A stretch of DNA of 64,000 nucleotides, taken from Profftia lariciata. Its GTDB lineage: Bacteria; Pseudomonadota; Gammaproteobacteria; Enterobacterales; Enterobacteriaceae. Below the pieces are notes generated by a model. It had not been told where the DNA came from. It saw only the letters and a program-made list of their open reading frames with translations, and searched no databases. A program made the position numbers and the translations under genes. Shown piece after piece: positions 19,549 to 30,409 of the stretch. The stretch spans positions 806,001 through 870,000 of the forward strand of contig NZ_CP045925.1 of NCBI RefSeq assembly GCF_020541265.1. The letters are read 5' to 3'. Every line of letters starts with the position of its first letter. Position 1 is the stretch's first letter.

Positions 19549-20778
19549 TTAAAATTCTATCATTGATTGACCATAGTCCATTGGTGATAAGCCAAAATAG
19601 TTAGCTATTGTTTGACCGATATCAGCAAAAGTATTGCGATAACCTAGTGAACCTGGTCGTATAGTGGGTCCATATACTAATATTGGAATGTTTTCGCGTG
19701 TATGATCAGAACCTACCCATGTTGGGTCACAGCCGTGATCAGCAGTAAATATAATTATATCATTATCTTTTACTAATTGCAACATTTCAGGTTGACGACG
19801 GTCAAATGTCTCTAGTGCACGAGCATAACCAGCGACATCTCGGCGATGACCATATGAAGAATCAAAATCTACAAAATTAGTAAATATAATAGTATTATCA
19901 CTAGCTTGTTTCATTTCTAATAGTGTCGCATCAAATAATGCATTAATACCAGTTGCTTTTACTTCTTTAGTAATGCCAATATGTGCGTAGATATCAGCAA
20001 TTTTACCAATAGAGATTACTTGACCATGTTTTTCATCAATTAGTTTTTTTAATATAGTAGGCGCTGGTGGTTCAACTGCTAAGTCATGCCTATTACCAGT
20101 ACGCTTAAATTCTTTCGGTTTATTGCCAATAAATGGGCGTGCAATAACCCGTCCAATATTATAATTACTTTTACTAAGTTCTTCTCGTGTAATGAGACAA
20201 AGTTTATACAAACGATCTAATGTAAACGTTGCTTCATGACAAGCAATTTGGAATACTGAGTCTGCAGAGGTATAAAAAATAGGTTTGCCTGTTTTTATAT
20301 GTTCTTCACCTAATTTTTCTAAAATAAGAGTACCTGAAGAATGACAATTACCCAAATAACCAGGTAATTTTCCTTTTTGTACTATAGTATCTAGTAATTT
20401 CTGTGGAAAGCTATTTTTATGTTTAGGAAAATAATCCCAATTAAATAATACTGGAACACCAGCTATCTCCCAATGTCCAGAAGGAGTATCTTTACCAGAA
20501 GAAATTGCGCTAGCATAACCATAAGCACCTATTATTTTAGCATTTTTATCTAAACCTGGAGGGAAACTACCAGTAGATTCTTCCGCTGCCTTACCTAATC
20601 CTAACCTGCTTAAATTAGGCAATGTTAATGGTCCTTTACGACCAATATTAGCTAAACCACGCGCACAGACATCAGCAATATGACCTAAAGTATCAGCACC
20701 AACATCACCAAATAATTTAGCATCTTTACTAGCACCAATACCAAATGAGTCTAGTACAATTATAATTATACGTTTCAT
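19549..20778 (-). CDS. deoB: phosphopentomutase DeoB
   Basis: 409 residues from the ATG at 20778, which has AGGAGAG 6 bases ahead and matches the E. coli N terminus (MKR-x-x-x-x-VLDSFGIGA). The longer frame up to 20814 has no such support. Alkaline-phosphatase superfamily metal residues are visible in VLDSFGIG, GKDTPSGHWE, TADHGCDPTW and SDHTREN. It interconverts ribose-1-P and ribose-5-P. deoA is absent from this stretch and deoC is a fossil directly upstream, so in this cell DeoB would most plausibly serve purine-ribose salvage. Confidence 0.96.
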   Translation of the reverse strand: MKRIIIIVLDSFGIGASKDAKLFGDVGADTLGHIADVCARGLANIGRKGPLTLPNLSRLGLGKAAEESTGSFPPGLDKNAKIIGAYGYASAISSGKDTPSGHWEIAGVPVLFNWDYFPKHKNSFPQKLLDTIVQKGKLPGYLGNCHSSGTLILEKLGEEHIKTGKPIFYTSADSVFQIACHEATFTLDRLYKLCLITREELSKSNYNIGRVIARPFIGNKPKEFKRTGNRHDLAVEPPAPTILKKLIDEKHGQVISIGKIADIYAHIGITKEVKATGINALFDATLLEMKQASDNTIIFTNFVDFDSSYGHRRDVAGYARALETFDRRQPEMLQLVKDNDIIIFTADHGCDPTWVGSDHTRENIPILVYGPTIRPGSLGYRNTFADIGQTIANYFGLSPMDYGQSMIEF

Positions 20779-20859
20779 GTTACTCTCCTGAAAAGTTAAC
20801 ACTATATTATTCAATAATCAATGCATCTTATTGACTCTTTGAGTTATTAGGTTAGCATT

Positions 20860-21400
20860 TGTCTTTTAAATTTTATTACTATAAAATATATATTTTATAG
20901 TAACATACAAATGTTGTTACAAACAAAATATCATAAATAATTTGTACTGCATAGACTATTAGTTATGTGCATAAACATGCAAATTAATACTTCATAGTGA
21001 AGTTTGGTTGTTATGCTAGAAGAATGCATAATGAATAATTTGTTAGTTGATTCAATATAGATCATATACATATTATTTTAAATATAGCGTATACTAGTAT
21101 TATATTTACTGCATAATAAATTTCAAACTAAATTCATAACTATCACAAGCATGATACTTAATTTTATTATTCAATAATTCATAATATATGCATTATATTA
21201 ATAATATCCTATCTATTAAGTTCTCTTCAAGCAACTATTTAGATAAATAGATATTAATTTTTAATAAAATGTCATTAAACTACTATAGTTTATCGCCATT
21301 ATTAAAAATAGAAAGCATAAACATATATTGCATTACAGAATATTAAAATATTAATAACAATTGATAAAGCTAAATATGAGTAATGTATATAAATTTAATC
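20860..21400 (-). pseudogene. deoC: decayed deoC (deoxyribose-phosphate aldolase)
   Basis: On the minus strand, fragments occur in the correct order: LSIFNNGDK for AAIAYGADE (about 21280), RELNR-stop-DII for GELKDEALI (about 21215), SYEFSLK-FI for ASEISIKAGADFI (about 21135), and LCSTNYL for FGASSLL (20934-20954). E. coli has deoC-deoA-deoB-deoD; here deoA is missing altogether and deoC lies directly before deoB. The aldolase needed to use deoxyribose-5-P therefore appears lost. The rest of the gap up to 21688 shows nothing else I can support. Confidence 0.6.
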
Positions 21401-21688
21401 TATTGTAAACAGATATTAAAAATATAGGAATGATCTACTATTTATTTTAATTAATAAATAATCAACATATGAATATAATCGAGTGATATTATTATTAATA
21501 ATAGTAAACATTATTTACTGTATAATATTGCTATTATTCTAAGTGATTATTTATAATATTTAAAGTAACCTAAATTAGAGATTTTATTTAATAAATGATC
21601 ACTGTATTCTTACACGTTAATTTAGTAAATTTAACTATAGATCATTCCTGAGAAAACTTTAATAACTTGAAAAGGTATAACAAAACAT

Positions 21689-23245
21689 ATGGAATGGATC
21701 GTAGATCCAACTATTTGGGCAGGACTTGCAACACTTGTTATTCTTGAGATTGTTTTAGGTATTGATAATCTTGTATTTATCGTGATTTTAGCCGAAAAAC
21801 TACAAAGTCAACAGCGCGATAAAGCGCGTACTGTAGGTCTCTTACTTGCGTTAGTCATGCGCCTAATTCTACTAGCGTCTATTTCTTGGCTAGAAACTTT
21901 AACAAGTCCTATAATGAAAATTATTGGACATGTTTTTAGTACTCGTGATTTAATTATGCTTATCAGTGGATTATTTTTAATATTTAAAGCAACTGTTGAG
22001 CTTAATCATCAACTAGAAGGTAAAGATCACCAAACTAATAATCAGCATAAGGGCGCAAAATTTTGGCCCGTTGTCATTCAAATAGTTGTATTAGATGCTG
22101 TATTTTCGCTTGATTCTGTTATTACTGCAGTAGGTCTAGTTGAACATCTTATAGTAATGATGGTTGCTGTCTGTATCGCTATTATTCTAATGCTATTTGC
22201 TAGTAAACCATTAACTAATTTTGTTAATGCACACATAACTATTATTATTCTTTGCCTTAGTTTTTTATTAATGATTGGTTTTAGCTTAGTAGCTGAAGGT
22301 TTTCATTATTTTATTCCTAAAAGTTATTTATACGCTGCTATAGGTTTTTCAGTAATTATTGAAATATTAAATCATTTATCACAATATAATCGTCGTCGTT
22401 TTTTATCTTCTTCTCGTACATTACGAGAGCGTACTGCAGAAGCTGTATTACGATTACTTAGCGGTACACATGAAGAAGCACAACTGGACTCTAATACTTC
22501 TAACTTAATTGCTGATAACCGTGGTGAAGATGATTTATTTATTCCTCAAGAACGTATGATGATTGCGCGTGTACTAGGAATGGCCCAACGCACAGTAAGT
22601 AGTATCATGACTTCACGTCATGATATTGAACAACTAGATCTTAGTGATCCAAAAAACAAAGTAGATGCAAGATTACAAAAAAATATGCATACACGTATTA
22701 TTGTCACTGATGATAAAACTGTTGATGAACCTCTTGGTATTATTCATGTTATTGATTTACTAAAACAACAACTACAAGGCAAACATGTCGAACTTAGATC
22801 ATTAGTTAAACAACCCTTAATATTTCCAGAAGGAGTTTCTTTATTAATGGCACTTGAACAGTTTCGTCAAGCAAAAACTCATTTTGCTTTTGTAGTTGAT
22901 GAATTTGGCTCTGTTGAAGGAGTTGTAACATTAACAGACGTCATGGAAACTATTGCTGGTAATCTTCCTGTTGCAGATGAAGATATTGATCCACGACACG
23001 ATATACGACAAAACGAAGATAATACATGGATAGCTAATGGTTATATACCACTCGAAGATTTAATTATTTATATACCATTACAAATTGATAATAAACGAGC
23101 ATATTACACTTTAGCTGGTTTACTAATGGAGTACTTGCAGAGAATGCCTAATGTAGGTGAGCAGATTAAAATTGGTGATTATATTTTTGAACCACTAGAG
23201 ATTATTAGTCATAGAATTCTTAAAATAAAAATTACACCGATATAA
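21689..23245 (+). CDS. yegH: TerC-family membrane protein with CBS and CorC domains (YegH)
   Basis: 518 residues. The N-terminal half (to about 235) is a TerC-type integral membrane domain with the signature acidic stretches VLGIDNLVF and LDAVFSLDSVITA inside membrane segments. A CBS pair follows at about 285-415 (SSIMTSRHDIE, FAFVVDEFGSVEGVVTLTDVMETI), then a C-terminal CorC/HlyC domain. It resembles E. coli YegH much more closely than its paralogue YoaE (MEWI-x-DP start, TVSSIMTSRHDIE). TerC-related proteins are linked to metal-ion efflux; the exact substrate of YegH is not established. Confidence 0.88.
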   Translation: MEWIVDPTIWAGLATLVILEIVLGIDNLVFIVILAEKLQSQQRDKARTVGLLLALVMRLILLASISWLETLTSPIMKIIGHVFSTRDLIMLISGLFLIFKATVELNHQLEGKDHQTNNQHKGAKFWPVVIQIVVLDAVFSLDSVITAVGLVEHLIVMMVAVCIAIILMLFASKPLTNFVNAHITIIILCLSFLLMIGFSLVAEGFHYFIPKSYLYAAIGFSVIIEILNHLSQYNRRRFLSSSRTLRERTAEAVLRLLSGTHEEAQLDSNTSNLIADNRGEDDLFIPQERMMIARVLGMAQRTVSSIMTSRHDIEQLDLSDPKNKVDARLQKNMHTRIIVTDDKTVDEPLGIIHVIDLLKQQLQGKHVELRSLVKQPLIFPEGVSLLMALEQFRQAKTHFAFVVDEFGSVEGVVTLTDVMETIAGNLPVADEDIDPRHDIRQNEDNTWIANGYIPLEDLIIYIPLQIDNKRAYYTLAGLLMEYLQRMPNVGEQIKIGDYIFEPLEIISHRILKIKITPI

Positions 23246-25065
23246 GTACTATTACTTAATATAATATATATTATTATATATTATATCCATAGAAAAATAA
23301 AATTTTAATAAATTTTTTCTAAATTCAATACTCTAATAATCAATAATTATTATTAAATACTTATAGTAAGAAAAGTTTTTAGATAATCAATGCTATTAAT
23401 TATTGTATGATGAAAGAATTTAAAACGTATCAACTAATTGATGATTCTATGTTGGTTTAAAAATAATAATATATAAATAAGTATAAATCGTTAAGTTATA
23501 AACTGTATTTAATAAATAACAATTATTTGTATTATCTTTTATTTATCAGTATAAAAAATTTAATAAAAGATAGTATATTTTAAATATTTATTTTTCAATT
23601 TAAATGTAATTGTATATAATACAGTTATACAATAGAAAAAATAATTTATTTTAAATTATAGATTTATATAATAATATATATTTACTATATATAATTAATA
23701 TATGTACATGTAAACTATAAAGCAATAAATATTATTTAATATTTTAGTTATCATCTTAATGTTACTAATTAATAATAAAATAAAATATTAAATATTTATA
23801 ATAAATTAATGATTTCTCTATGAATAAAATAAGTAAAATATTTATTTTTTATGTAAATTATCTTCTTTAAGATAATTATATATTTATTTGATTAACAAAA
23901 GCACTTAAAAAATATCTTTTTAAGATAAATAAACTAATATTAGTTAGTAATTAATATTACAACATTACATATTAAATATGTATATTTTAAATATATGGTT
24001 ATTATCTTTAACAAAATAAATAGACTAAAATATTATTTATCGTTTATATAATTATTTGTTTTTTTGATAAAATATACTAACGCTTACTTATAAGTATTAT
24101 ATAATATGTATGTAATATGTTTTCTTGTATCATAGAACATTATATATATAATATACATTAATTATAGCAATATTTTATTAAATAATTAATAAGTTTTTTA
24201 TTTATATAAAATAATTTTTTATACTATTAATATTTTATTTATAAAATATTACTATATATATAGTATAATTAATGTTAAAGAATAAAACATTTATATTAAT
24301 AAATGGACTTTATTAAAAATAATATTTTATTGCTTGACTTAATTTAATAATATATAGAAATATATTAAATATTAATAATATATTATACATTTAATCATAT
24401 TAAAAGAGCTAAATTAATAATATAATAATCTAATTGTTTAATATATTTTATATGTATTATATACTGTTAATACTTAAAAGTATATTTTTATGATTTTATT
24501 AACTTCATATTTTACTTGATTATAATATATAATATTAATTTTTATAAAAAATATATATAAATACTATAAATATTAAACTAATTTAAATAAGATTACATAT
24601 TATCTACTTTTATCAATAAGAAGAATAATCTGTTATAACCTTAAAAAATAAAATAATACAATTTTTATACATAAAATTAATCATTAATTATATTACTATA
24701 CATATAAAATATGTTAATTTATTAAAATAAATAATATTTATGTTACATATTAAAATGTAATTAAATAATACATGCTTATTATCAATAAGCATACTATTAA
24801 ATAGTAATTATTCAATGCTTACTTGTGAATATATTATTCCTAATGCAATCTATTAAGATTTATTAAAAATATTAATAGTATAAATGCATAAAAATATATA
24901 TACAGATAGAATCTAGAATAATAGTAAAAATTAATAAAATACAGTTATATAATACTAATAACAATATTCTAGATAAATACGATATCTAACATAAAAATTA
25001 TTTGCTAAGGTTATTTATTTTAAAACTATCATAAATAGAGCTACAATCTTTTTTATTCCACTAGA
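23246..25065. other. 1.8 kb non-coding region
   Basis: Extremely A/T-rich between yegH (plus) and mscM (minus), which converge here. I recognise no gene or fossil. A 9-bp stem with a 3-base loop at 24772-24792 and a similar hairpin at about 23857-23880 are present but lack a U tract. Confidence 0.5.
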
Positions 25066-28000
25066 TTAATTTTTTGATTTCCATAAATAATTTATATTCA
25101 TTTGTAATGGTGGAAAAGGTAAGCGTAGATTATGTTGTTGGAATCCATAAAGAATTAGTTGATGAATTTGATGGCGTAATGGCATACGATGTGCCATCTC
25201 AGCTGCATAAATACGCAATTCAAAAATTTGAATACCTTGCTGTATATTTACTAGATAAGCTTCTGGTGCTGGTGTTTCAAGTACTAAAGAACATTGAGAT
25301 GCTGCTTCTAGCAAAATATTAGTTACTTCTTGACTATTAGCTTGAGTATCTGCTGGTATAGTAAGCACGACACGAGTGACAGCATCACTTAAAGACCAGT
25401 TAATAAATTGCTCAGTAATAAAAGCTTTATTAGGCACTATAATTTCTTTCCTATCCCAATCAGAAATTGTTGTAGCACGAGTATTAATTTTGGTAACAGA
25501 TCCGGTAAGATCGCGAATTGTAACAGTATCACCAATGCGTATTGGCTTCTCAAATAAAATTATTAAACCAGAAACAAAGTTAGCTACTATTTCCTGCAAA
25601 CCAAATCCTAAACCAAGGGTAAGAGCCGCTATCAACCATTGTAATTTAGCCCACTCTATGCCTAACATTGAGAAACTAATCAAACCACCAAATAGCAATA
25701 ATAGATACTTTGTAATACTAGTAATAGCATATCCTGTTCCTGGGGTTAAATCAAGATGTTGTAATAAACCAAGCTCTAATAATGCAGGCATATTTTTAAC
25801 TAACTGTACGGTAACAATCATTACTAATATTGCAATTAATACTGCACCTAAAGTAATAGGTTGCAAAGTTACCACTCCTTTTGCTGAAGATGTCACATCC
25901 CATAAACGAATATTTTCTAAAAATGCAAAAGCAGAATGTAATTCAGACCACAGCCAAATTAGTGAAACTAAAGCTACCATAGTTAGAATAGAACGTACTA
26001 AACGTAAAGATTGAGCGCTAATAGTGTCTAGATCTACAACAGGTTCTTCAATATCTTGGCTACCTTCAATGTTATATAAAATAGAATCGTCTTCACTCTT
26101 ATTTCTTTTTTCAAGACGTTCTGCTCGGCGTTGTTTAGCACGCTCAAAAGCAATACGACGTCTTTGAATTAACATCCAACGACGAATAATATAGTATACA
26201 ACTAGTAATATAAACCATATTGCAACTGAACTTTCTAAACGAGCTAATAGCACTTTAGCCGTATTTAAATACCCAAACAAAGAAGAAAAAGCAGCAATTA
26301 ATGGTGCGCATAATAAAATCCACCATAACACATGATTTGTAAGATTTTCACCATCACCATGTTTATTTAGGTATAATGAAATTCCTGCTCTTTTTAGACT
26401 AGCAGTCAATAAACTAAGAGCTACACAGAGCATTATAAAGCAAAATCTTCCTAAAGATCCATTAAAAAAACGATTGTCCATATTATCAAATGTAACTAAT
26501 GCCATTAATAGAGGTACTATCAGCCAAATAGACATACGATAGTAGCTCATAGCTCGTTTAACTTTATATTCTGCCCAACGAAAATGAGCAATAAACAAAC
26601 CATTTGACTGTGCAAATGCTGCGCTAATCATAAACGCCCATAATACCGGTAGCGCAGCTGTTACACCATATCCTATTGCAACAGATATTGAATATGGCCA
26701 TGTATTGCGTAAACCATAACCTAAAGCAGCCCATAAAATTAACAATGGTAGTGCTACTAATATAGACCAAAAAACTGTACGTAAAGTAAGTGAAATATGA
26801 TCCTGAGTAACTTTGCCTACTTTACTGCTAGCTCGTTCCATAAATGCTTGATAATAACTACGCGAATAGATACTGCAACCAACTAATATTAATGCTCCAG
26901 ACAATAGTAATAGTGTTTCTTTTGATGTTAGCATCATTAAAAAAGCTTTACTTAATTGAGATAATGTATCAAAAGATAATAGACGATGTAAACTCTCAAT
27001 GACGTCTAATGGCGTAGCTAAGGAAATAGGATCTACATCGGCTGTCCAGAACAAATAACGATGAGTTACATCTTTTAGTTCTATAAAAGCGTCTATAAGC
27101 TGTGTATTGGCAATTTTTAGTTTAGTAAGTTCTAGGATTTGCGCATCGCAGCCAGATAGTAATGCATTTAATAGTTTACGCTGAGTATTAAGGTGAGGCT
27201 GTAGCACATTTTGCTGTGTAATAGTTAATGAACTACCATCATTTTGTTTATAGTTAGATATTGTTTCTATTTTATTAAGTAAATTTTCAAAATATAAGCG
27301 TTGTACTCTTAATTTTGCCATATCACCATCAAGTTGCTGAGGATTTGGAATATCAGGGAGTCTAGCTACTTGTGACCTCATGGTTTCTCTTAATACAGCA
27401 GTCCCATCTAACCATTGAGCTTGCTCTCGAATAGTATTAAGTACCCTACATACTTGGAGAGTCTTTGTTTCAGTAAGACGCTGTTGATTAGCAATACTAT
27501 CCATACGAACAGATTGTTGATTTAATGTTTGTGAAAGTTCTTGGTTTATTTGTAGTTGCTCTATAATAGATAGCGGTAAATCTCCTATTTGTTCTACAAG
27601 TTTTTTGGTACGTACTAACGCCTGTTCAGTTTCATGTTGTCTTTGTGAATTAAGAATATTACGTAAATTTTTTAGTTGCAGTTCTAACCATTGATGTCGT
27701 TTACGTAAAATATCAATCTGTAAGCGTACTAGTTCTTGACGATTATCAGCTGAAAGTTGTTCAATTTCTAATTCATCTACTAACGATTTACGTGCAATAA
27801 CTTCAGCTTGTAATTGATTGTATTGTGCTTGTGACAGTAAAGTACTAGTAACTAATACGTTACTTAAACGATGCTCAGCCTCGGTAAGATTTTTACGGAA
27901 AGTAGCTTGTTTTTGTGGAATCTGACTCAATGAATCACTAATTTCACGCGAATGATCTAACTCTTGCTGCAATTGACGAGAAATTTCTAGTAATTGACTG

Positions 28001-28350
28001 CTAATCTGTAATATATGCTGTTCATACGCACTAACTGGTATGATAGATGTCAATGGTGGAGATATGTCCTCATGATGTAATTGTTGACGAAGTTCACGTG
28101 TAAGTGTTGGAAAATCTTTTATAATTTTTTGATATTGTTGAATACGTTGAGCTGACTCTTGACTTTGATTTAGCCAATTAAGAGTACTTTCAAGTACTTC
28201 AATGATTTCATATTTATTAGGAATATTTTTATTAGATTGAATTTGTTTCAATTCTTGAATAAGCTGCTGTTCATTTGGCGTACCGTAAACATTAAATAAA
28301 ATTGAAAATATTAAAAGCCCGGTTATCAATAATTTGGTAATCAGGCACAT
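25066..28350 (-). CDS. mscM: mechanosensitive channel MscM (large MscS-type)
   Basis: 1094 residues (E. coli MscM/YjeP 1107). A signal peptide of about 23 residues is followed by a long coiled-coil-rich periplasmic domain to about residue 480. Then come roughly ten membrane segments and the C-terminal MscS module with GLGFGLQEIVANFVSGLIIL (pore helix) and RIGDTVTI. The channel opens on membrane tension and protects against osmotic shock. The assignment to MscM rather than its paralogue MscK rests on length and on the adjacent psd, as in the E. coli psd-mscM operon. Confidence 0.92.
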   Translation of the reverse strand: MCLITKLLITGLLIFSILFNVYGTPNEQQLIQELKQIQSNKNIPNKYEIIEVLESTLNWLNQSQESAQRIQQYQKIIKDFPTLTRELRQQLHHEDISPPLTSIIPVSAYEQHILQISSQLLEISRQLQQELDHSREISDSLSQIPQKQATFRKNLTEAEHRLSNVLVTSTLLSQAQYNQLQAEVIARKSLVDELEIEQLSADNRQELVRLQIDILRKRHQWLELQLKNLRNILNSQRQHETEQALVRTKKLVEQIGDLPLSIIEQLQINQELSQTLNQQSVRMDSIANQQRLTETKTLQVCRVLNTIREQAQWLDGTAVLRETMRSQVARLPDIPNPQQLDGDMAKLRVQRLYFENLLNKIETISNYKQNDGSSLTITQQNVLQPHLNTQRKLLNALLSGCDAQILELTKLKIANTQLIDAFIELKDVTHRYLFWTADVDPISLATPLDVIESLHRLLSFDTLSQLSKAFLMMLTSKETLLLLSGALILVGCSIYSRSYYQAFMERASSKVGKVTQDHISLTLRTVFWSILVALPLLILWAALGYGLRNTWPYSISVAIGYGVTAALPVLWAFMISAAFAQSNGLFIAHFRWAEYKVKRAMSYYRMSIWLIVPLLMALVTFDNMDNRFFNGSLGRFCFIMLCVALSLLTASLKRAGISLYLNKHGDGENLTNHVLWWILLCAPLIAAFSSLFGYLNTAKVLLARLESSVAIWFILLVVYYIIRRWMLIQRRRIAFERAKQRRAERLEKRNKSEDDSILYNIEGSQDIEEPVVDLDTISAQSLRLVRSILTMVALVSLIWLWSELHSAFAFLENIRLWDVTSSAKGVVTLQPITLGAVLIAILVMIVTVQLVKNMPALLELGLLQHLDLTPGTGYAITSITKYLLLLFGGLISFSMLGIEWAKLQWLIAALTLGLGFGLQEIVANFVSGLIILFEKPIRIGDTVTIRDLTGSVTKINTRATTISDWDRKEIIVPNKAFITEQFINWSLSDAVTRVVLTIPADTQANSQEVTNILLEAASQCSLVLETPAPEAYLVNIQQGIQIFELRIYAAEMAHRMPLRHQIHQLILYGFQQHNLRLPFPPLQMNINYLWKSKN

Positions 28351-28506
28351 AGATATTCCTTTCTTTTAGCAATTTGTCATTTATTTTATTTATAAATAGA
28401 TGATTAAAGAAAATAAATGCTAATAATTTAGTAAATTTGCTAATAAAACTTTTAAAGTTAATCAAAAAGTACTCTAATATTAAGATTTCTTTAATGTTAA
28501 TGTCAA

Positions 28507-29382
28507 TTAATCGGGAACTATCTTTATTTTGTAAGCAAATTCTTCACCTATAATAGTTTTAAATCCGCTAATTAATTTTGGAGTAAACTCAATACGATTT
28601 GCAGAAAATAAATTAATCACTGTAGAACCTAATTTAAAACGACCCATATCTTCGCCTTTTTTTAGAATAACAGCACCTTCTCCCGTAGCTGGATAAGTCC
28701 AGCGCTGAATAATGCCTTCACGGGTACTATTAACAGTACCTGACCAGACAGTTTCAATACTACCAACAATAGTAGCACCAATTAAAATCTGTGCTATTGG
28801 GCCAAAATAAGTATCAAAAATACAAATTAAACGTTCGTTACGAGCAAAAATATTAGATACATTCATAGTCATAAGTGAATTGACAGAAAAAAGATCTCCA
28901 GGAACATATATCATTTCGCGGAGCGTGCCATTACATGGCATATGAACACGATGACAGTTACTAGGTGATAAATAAATAGTAGCAAACTGACCATTTTTAA
29001 ATTCTTCTGCTAGTAGATAGTTGCCGGCTAAAAGTGCTTCAAGTGTATAGTAATAACCTTTAGCCTGTAAGATTTTATCTTGTTCAATATTACCTAATTG
29101 ACTTATTGTACCATCAACAGGTAATACTAAACCATCAACATAATCAGTAATAGGACGCATACCATTACGTAGCGGACGAACAAAGAAATCATTAAAAGTC
29201 TTATAATGTTCAGGTTGTGAATAAAGAGCTTCTTTCATGTTGATTTTGTAATACCTAATAAAAGCTTTTATTGCCATATGAGTCATCCACCCAGCTTGTT
29301 GATCAGCTCCCCAACCAATAAGACGAGTTATACATTGTTTAGGCAATAAATATTGTAATTTAATTTTAATGCTATCTAGCAC
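28507..29382 (-). CDS. psd: phosphatidylserine decarboxylase proenzyme
   Basis: 291 residues (E. coli 322; the shortfall is in the non-conserved C-terminal tail). It makes phosphatidylethanolamine at the inner membrane. The self-cleavage site that creates the pyruvoyl group is LGST in GRFKLGSTVINLF (near residue 255). HRVHMPCNG and the catalytic region are kept. mscM follows after 156 bases on the same strand. An rsgA fossil lies upstream where rsgA is in E. coli. Confidence 0.96.
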   Translation of the reverse strand: MLDSIKIKLQYLLPKQCITRLIGWGADQQAGWMTHMAIKAFIRYYKINMKEALYSQPEHYKTFNDFFVRPLRNGMRPITDYVDGLVLPVDGTISQLGNIEQDKILQAKGYYYTLEALLAGNYLLAEEFKNGQFATIYLSPSNCHRVHMPCNGTLREMIYVPGDLFSVNSLMTMNVSNIFARNERLICIFDTYFGPIAQILIGATIVGSIETVWSGTVNSTREGIIQRWTYPATGEGAVILKKGEDMGRFKLGSTVINLFSANRIEFTPKLISGFKTIIGEEFAYKIKIVPD

Positions 29383-29449
29383 TTTTTAACCTCTTCTAAT
29401 AGGTTTACATTCAGATATGATAATTATTTATTATATAAATTAATATATT

Positions 29450-30250
29450 CTTAAAAACTATTATTTTTTATCAATAACATGTTATTAGTAAGTCAGATTA
29501 TGATATGTTATAGTAATTAATTCATAGATTAATGTTTTACTAATATATATAATAAAAATTATTTTAGTATAATATTGTAAATAGTTTGTGCTTTATGAAA
29601 TTAATGAATAACTCTCTTTTGTTTTATTTTATATTGATTTTAAAGTAGTAGTATTTTATATCAAAATAAATTGAGATTTTTTACAATTCAGATTGTTTAT
29701 ATAATTATTCTTACAATCTACAATCATTACTATATCTATCCTATACTAATAATATAATAGTATTAATTAACTTTATCAATATTTATAAAATATTAATTTA
29801 TTATGTTATTTTAAAGTTTTTGAAAATATATATCAACATATAAATTGATAATTGTATTATTTAGAATAATAAATAACATTTATATTAATAAATATAAACT
29901 TACTGATATTAAGTATATAATAATATATAATATTATCAATAATTTTATATATAAAATTTATAATACTTAGTTGTTATAATACTTTTCTTACGTAGAATAG
30001 TTAAAAATGGAAAATATATAATATTATTAATTAATAATTAATGTCTTAAAGGTGTATTTATTATCCCTAAAAAATTATTATTTATAATATATAAATTATA
30101 TATTATAAATAATAATTTTTTATCATATAAAAGTTAATTATTTAATAATACTATGGAATAACTATAAAAATAAAAATTTTTTACAAATTACGTAATTTTA
30201 TTAAAAAAATTATTATTTATTAGTAGGCATATATTTTAGAATTAATTATA
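29450..30250 (-). pseudogene. rsgA: decayed rsgA (ribosome small-subunit GTPase)
   Basis: On the minus strand near 29690-29740 one frame reads R-I-D-I-V-M-I-V-D-C-K-N-N over Y-L-G-L-C-K-Y-R-D-C-K-H-D of RsgA: the zinc-site DCK is identical and G has become D by one base. About 190 bases upstream, ISV-S-LYLLI can be laid over the G1 motif SGVGKSSLLN. The position next to psd and the available length (about 1 kb) agree with E. coli rsgA. RsgA assists 30S maturation and is dispensable in E. coli. Confidence 0.55.
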
Positions 30251-30409
30251 ATGTACTGTGTGCATTACTGAATTTTAATTATTTAATTAAGTAATTAATA
30301 TTTAAAGTATTATAAAAATAAATAATAATTTTAGTCTATGTATGGACGTATATTTTTATTAAAATTATAACTATGCATCTATCAATTGTACTGATCTATA
30401 ATTTGTATC

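Noticed and set aside
25376..26014. 212-codon open frame on the plus strand
   Set aside because: It is antisense to the conserved MscS domain of mscM; the long frame is a by-product of codon bias in the real gene.
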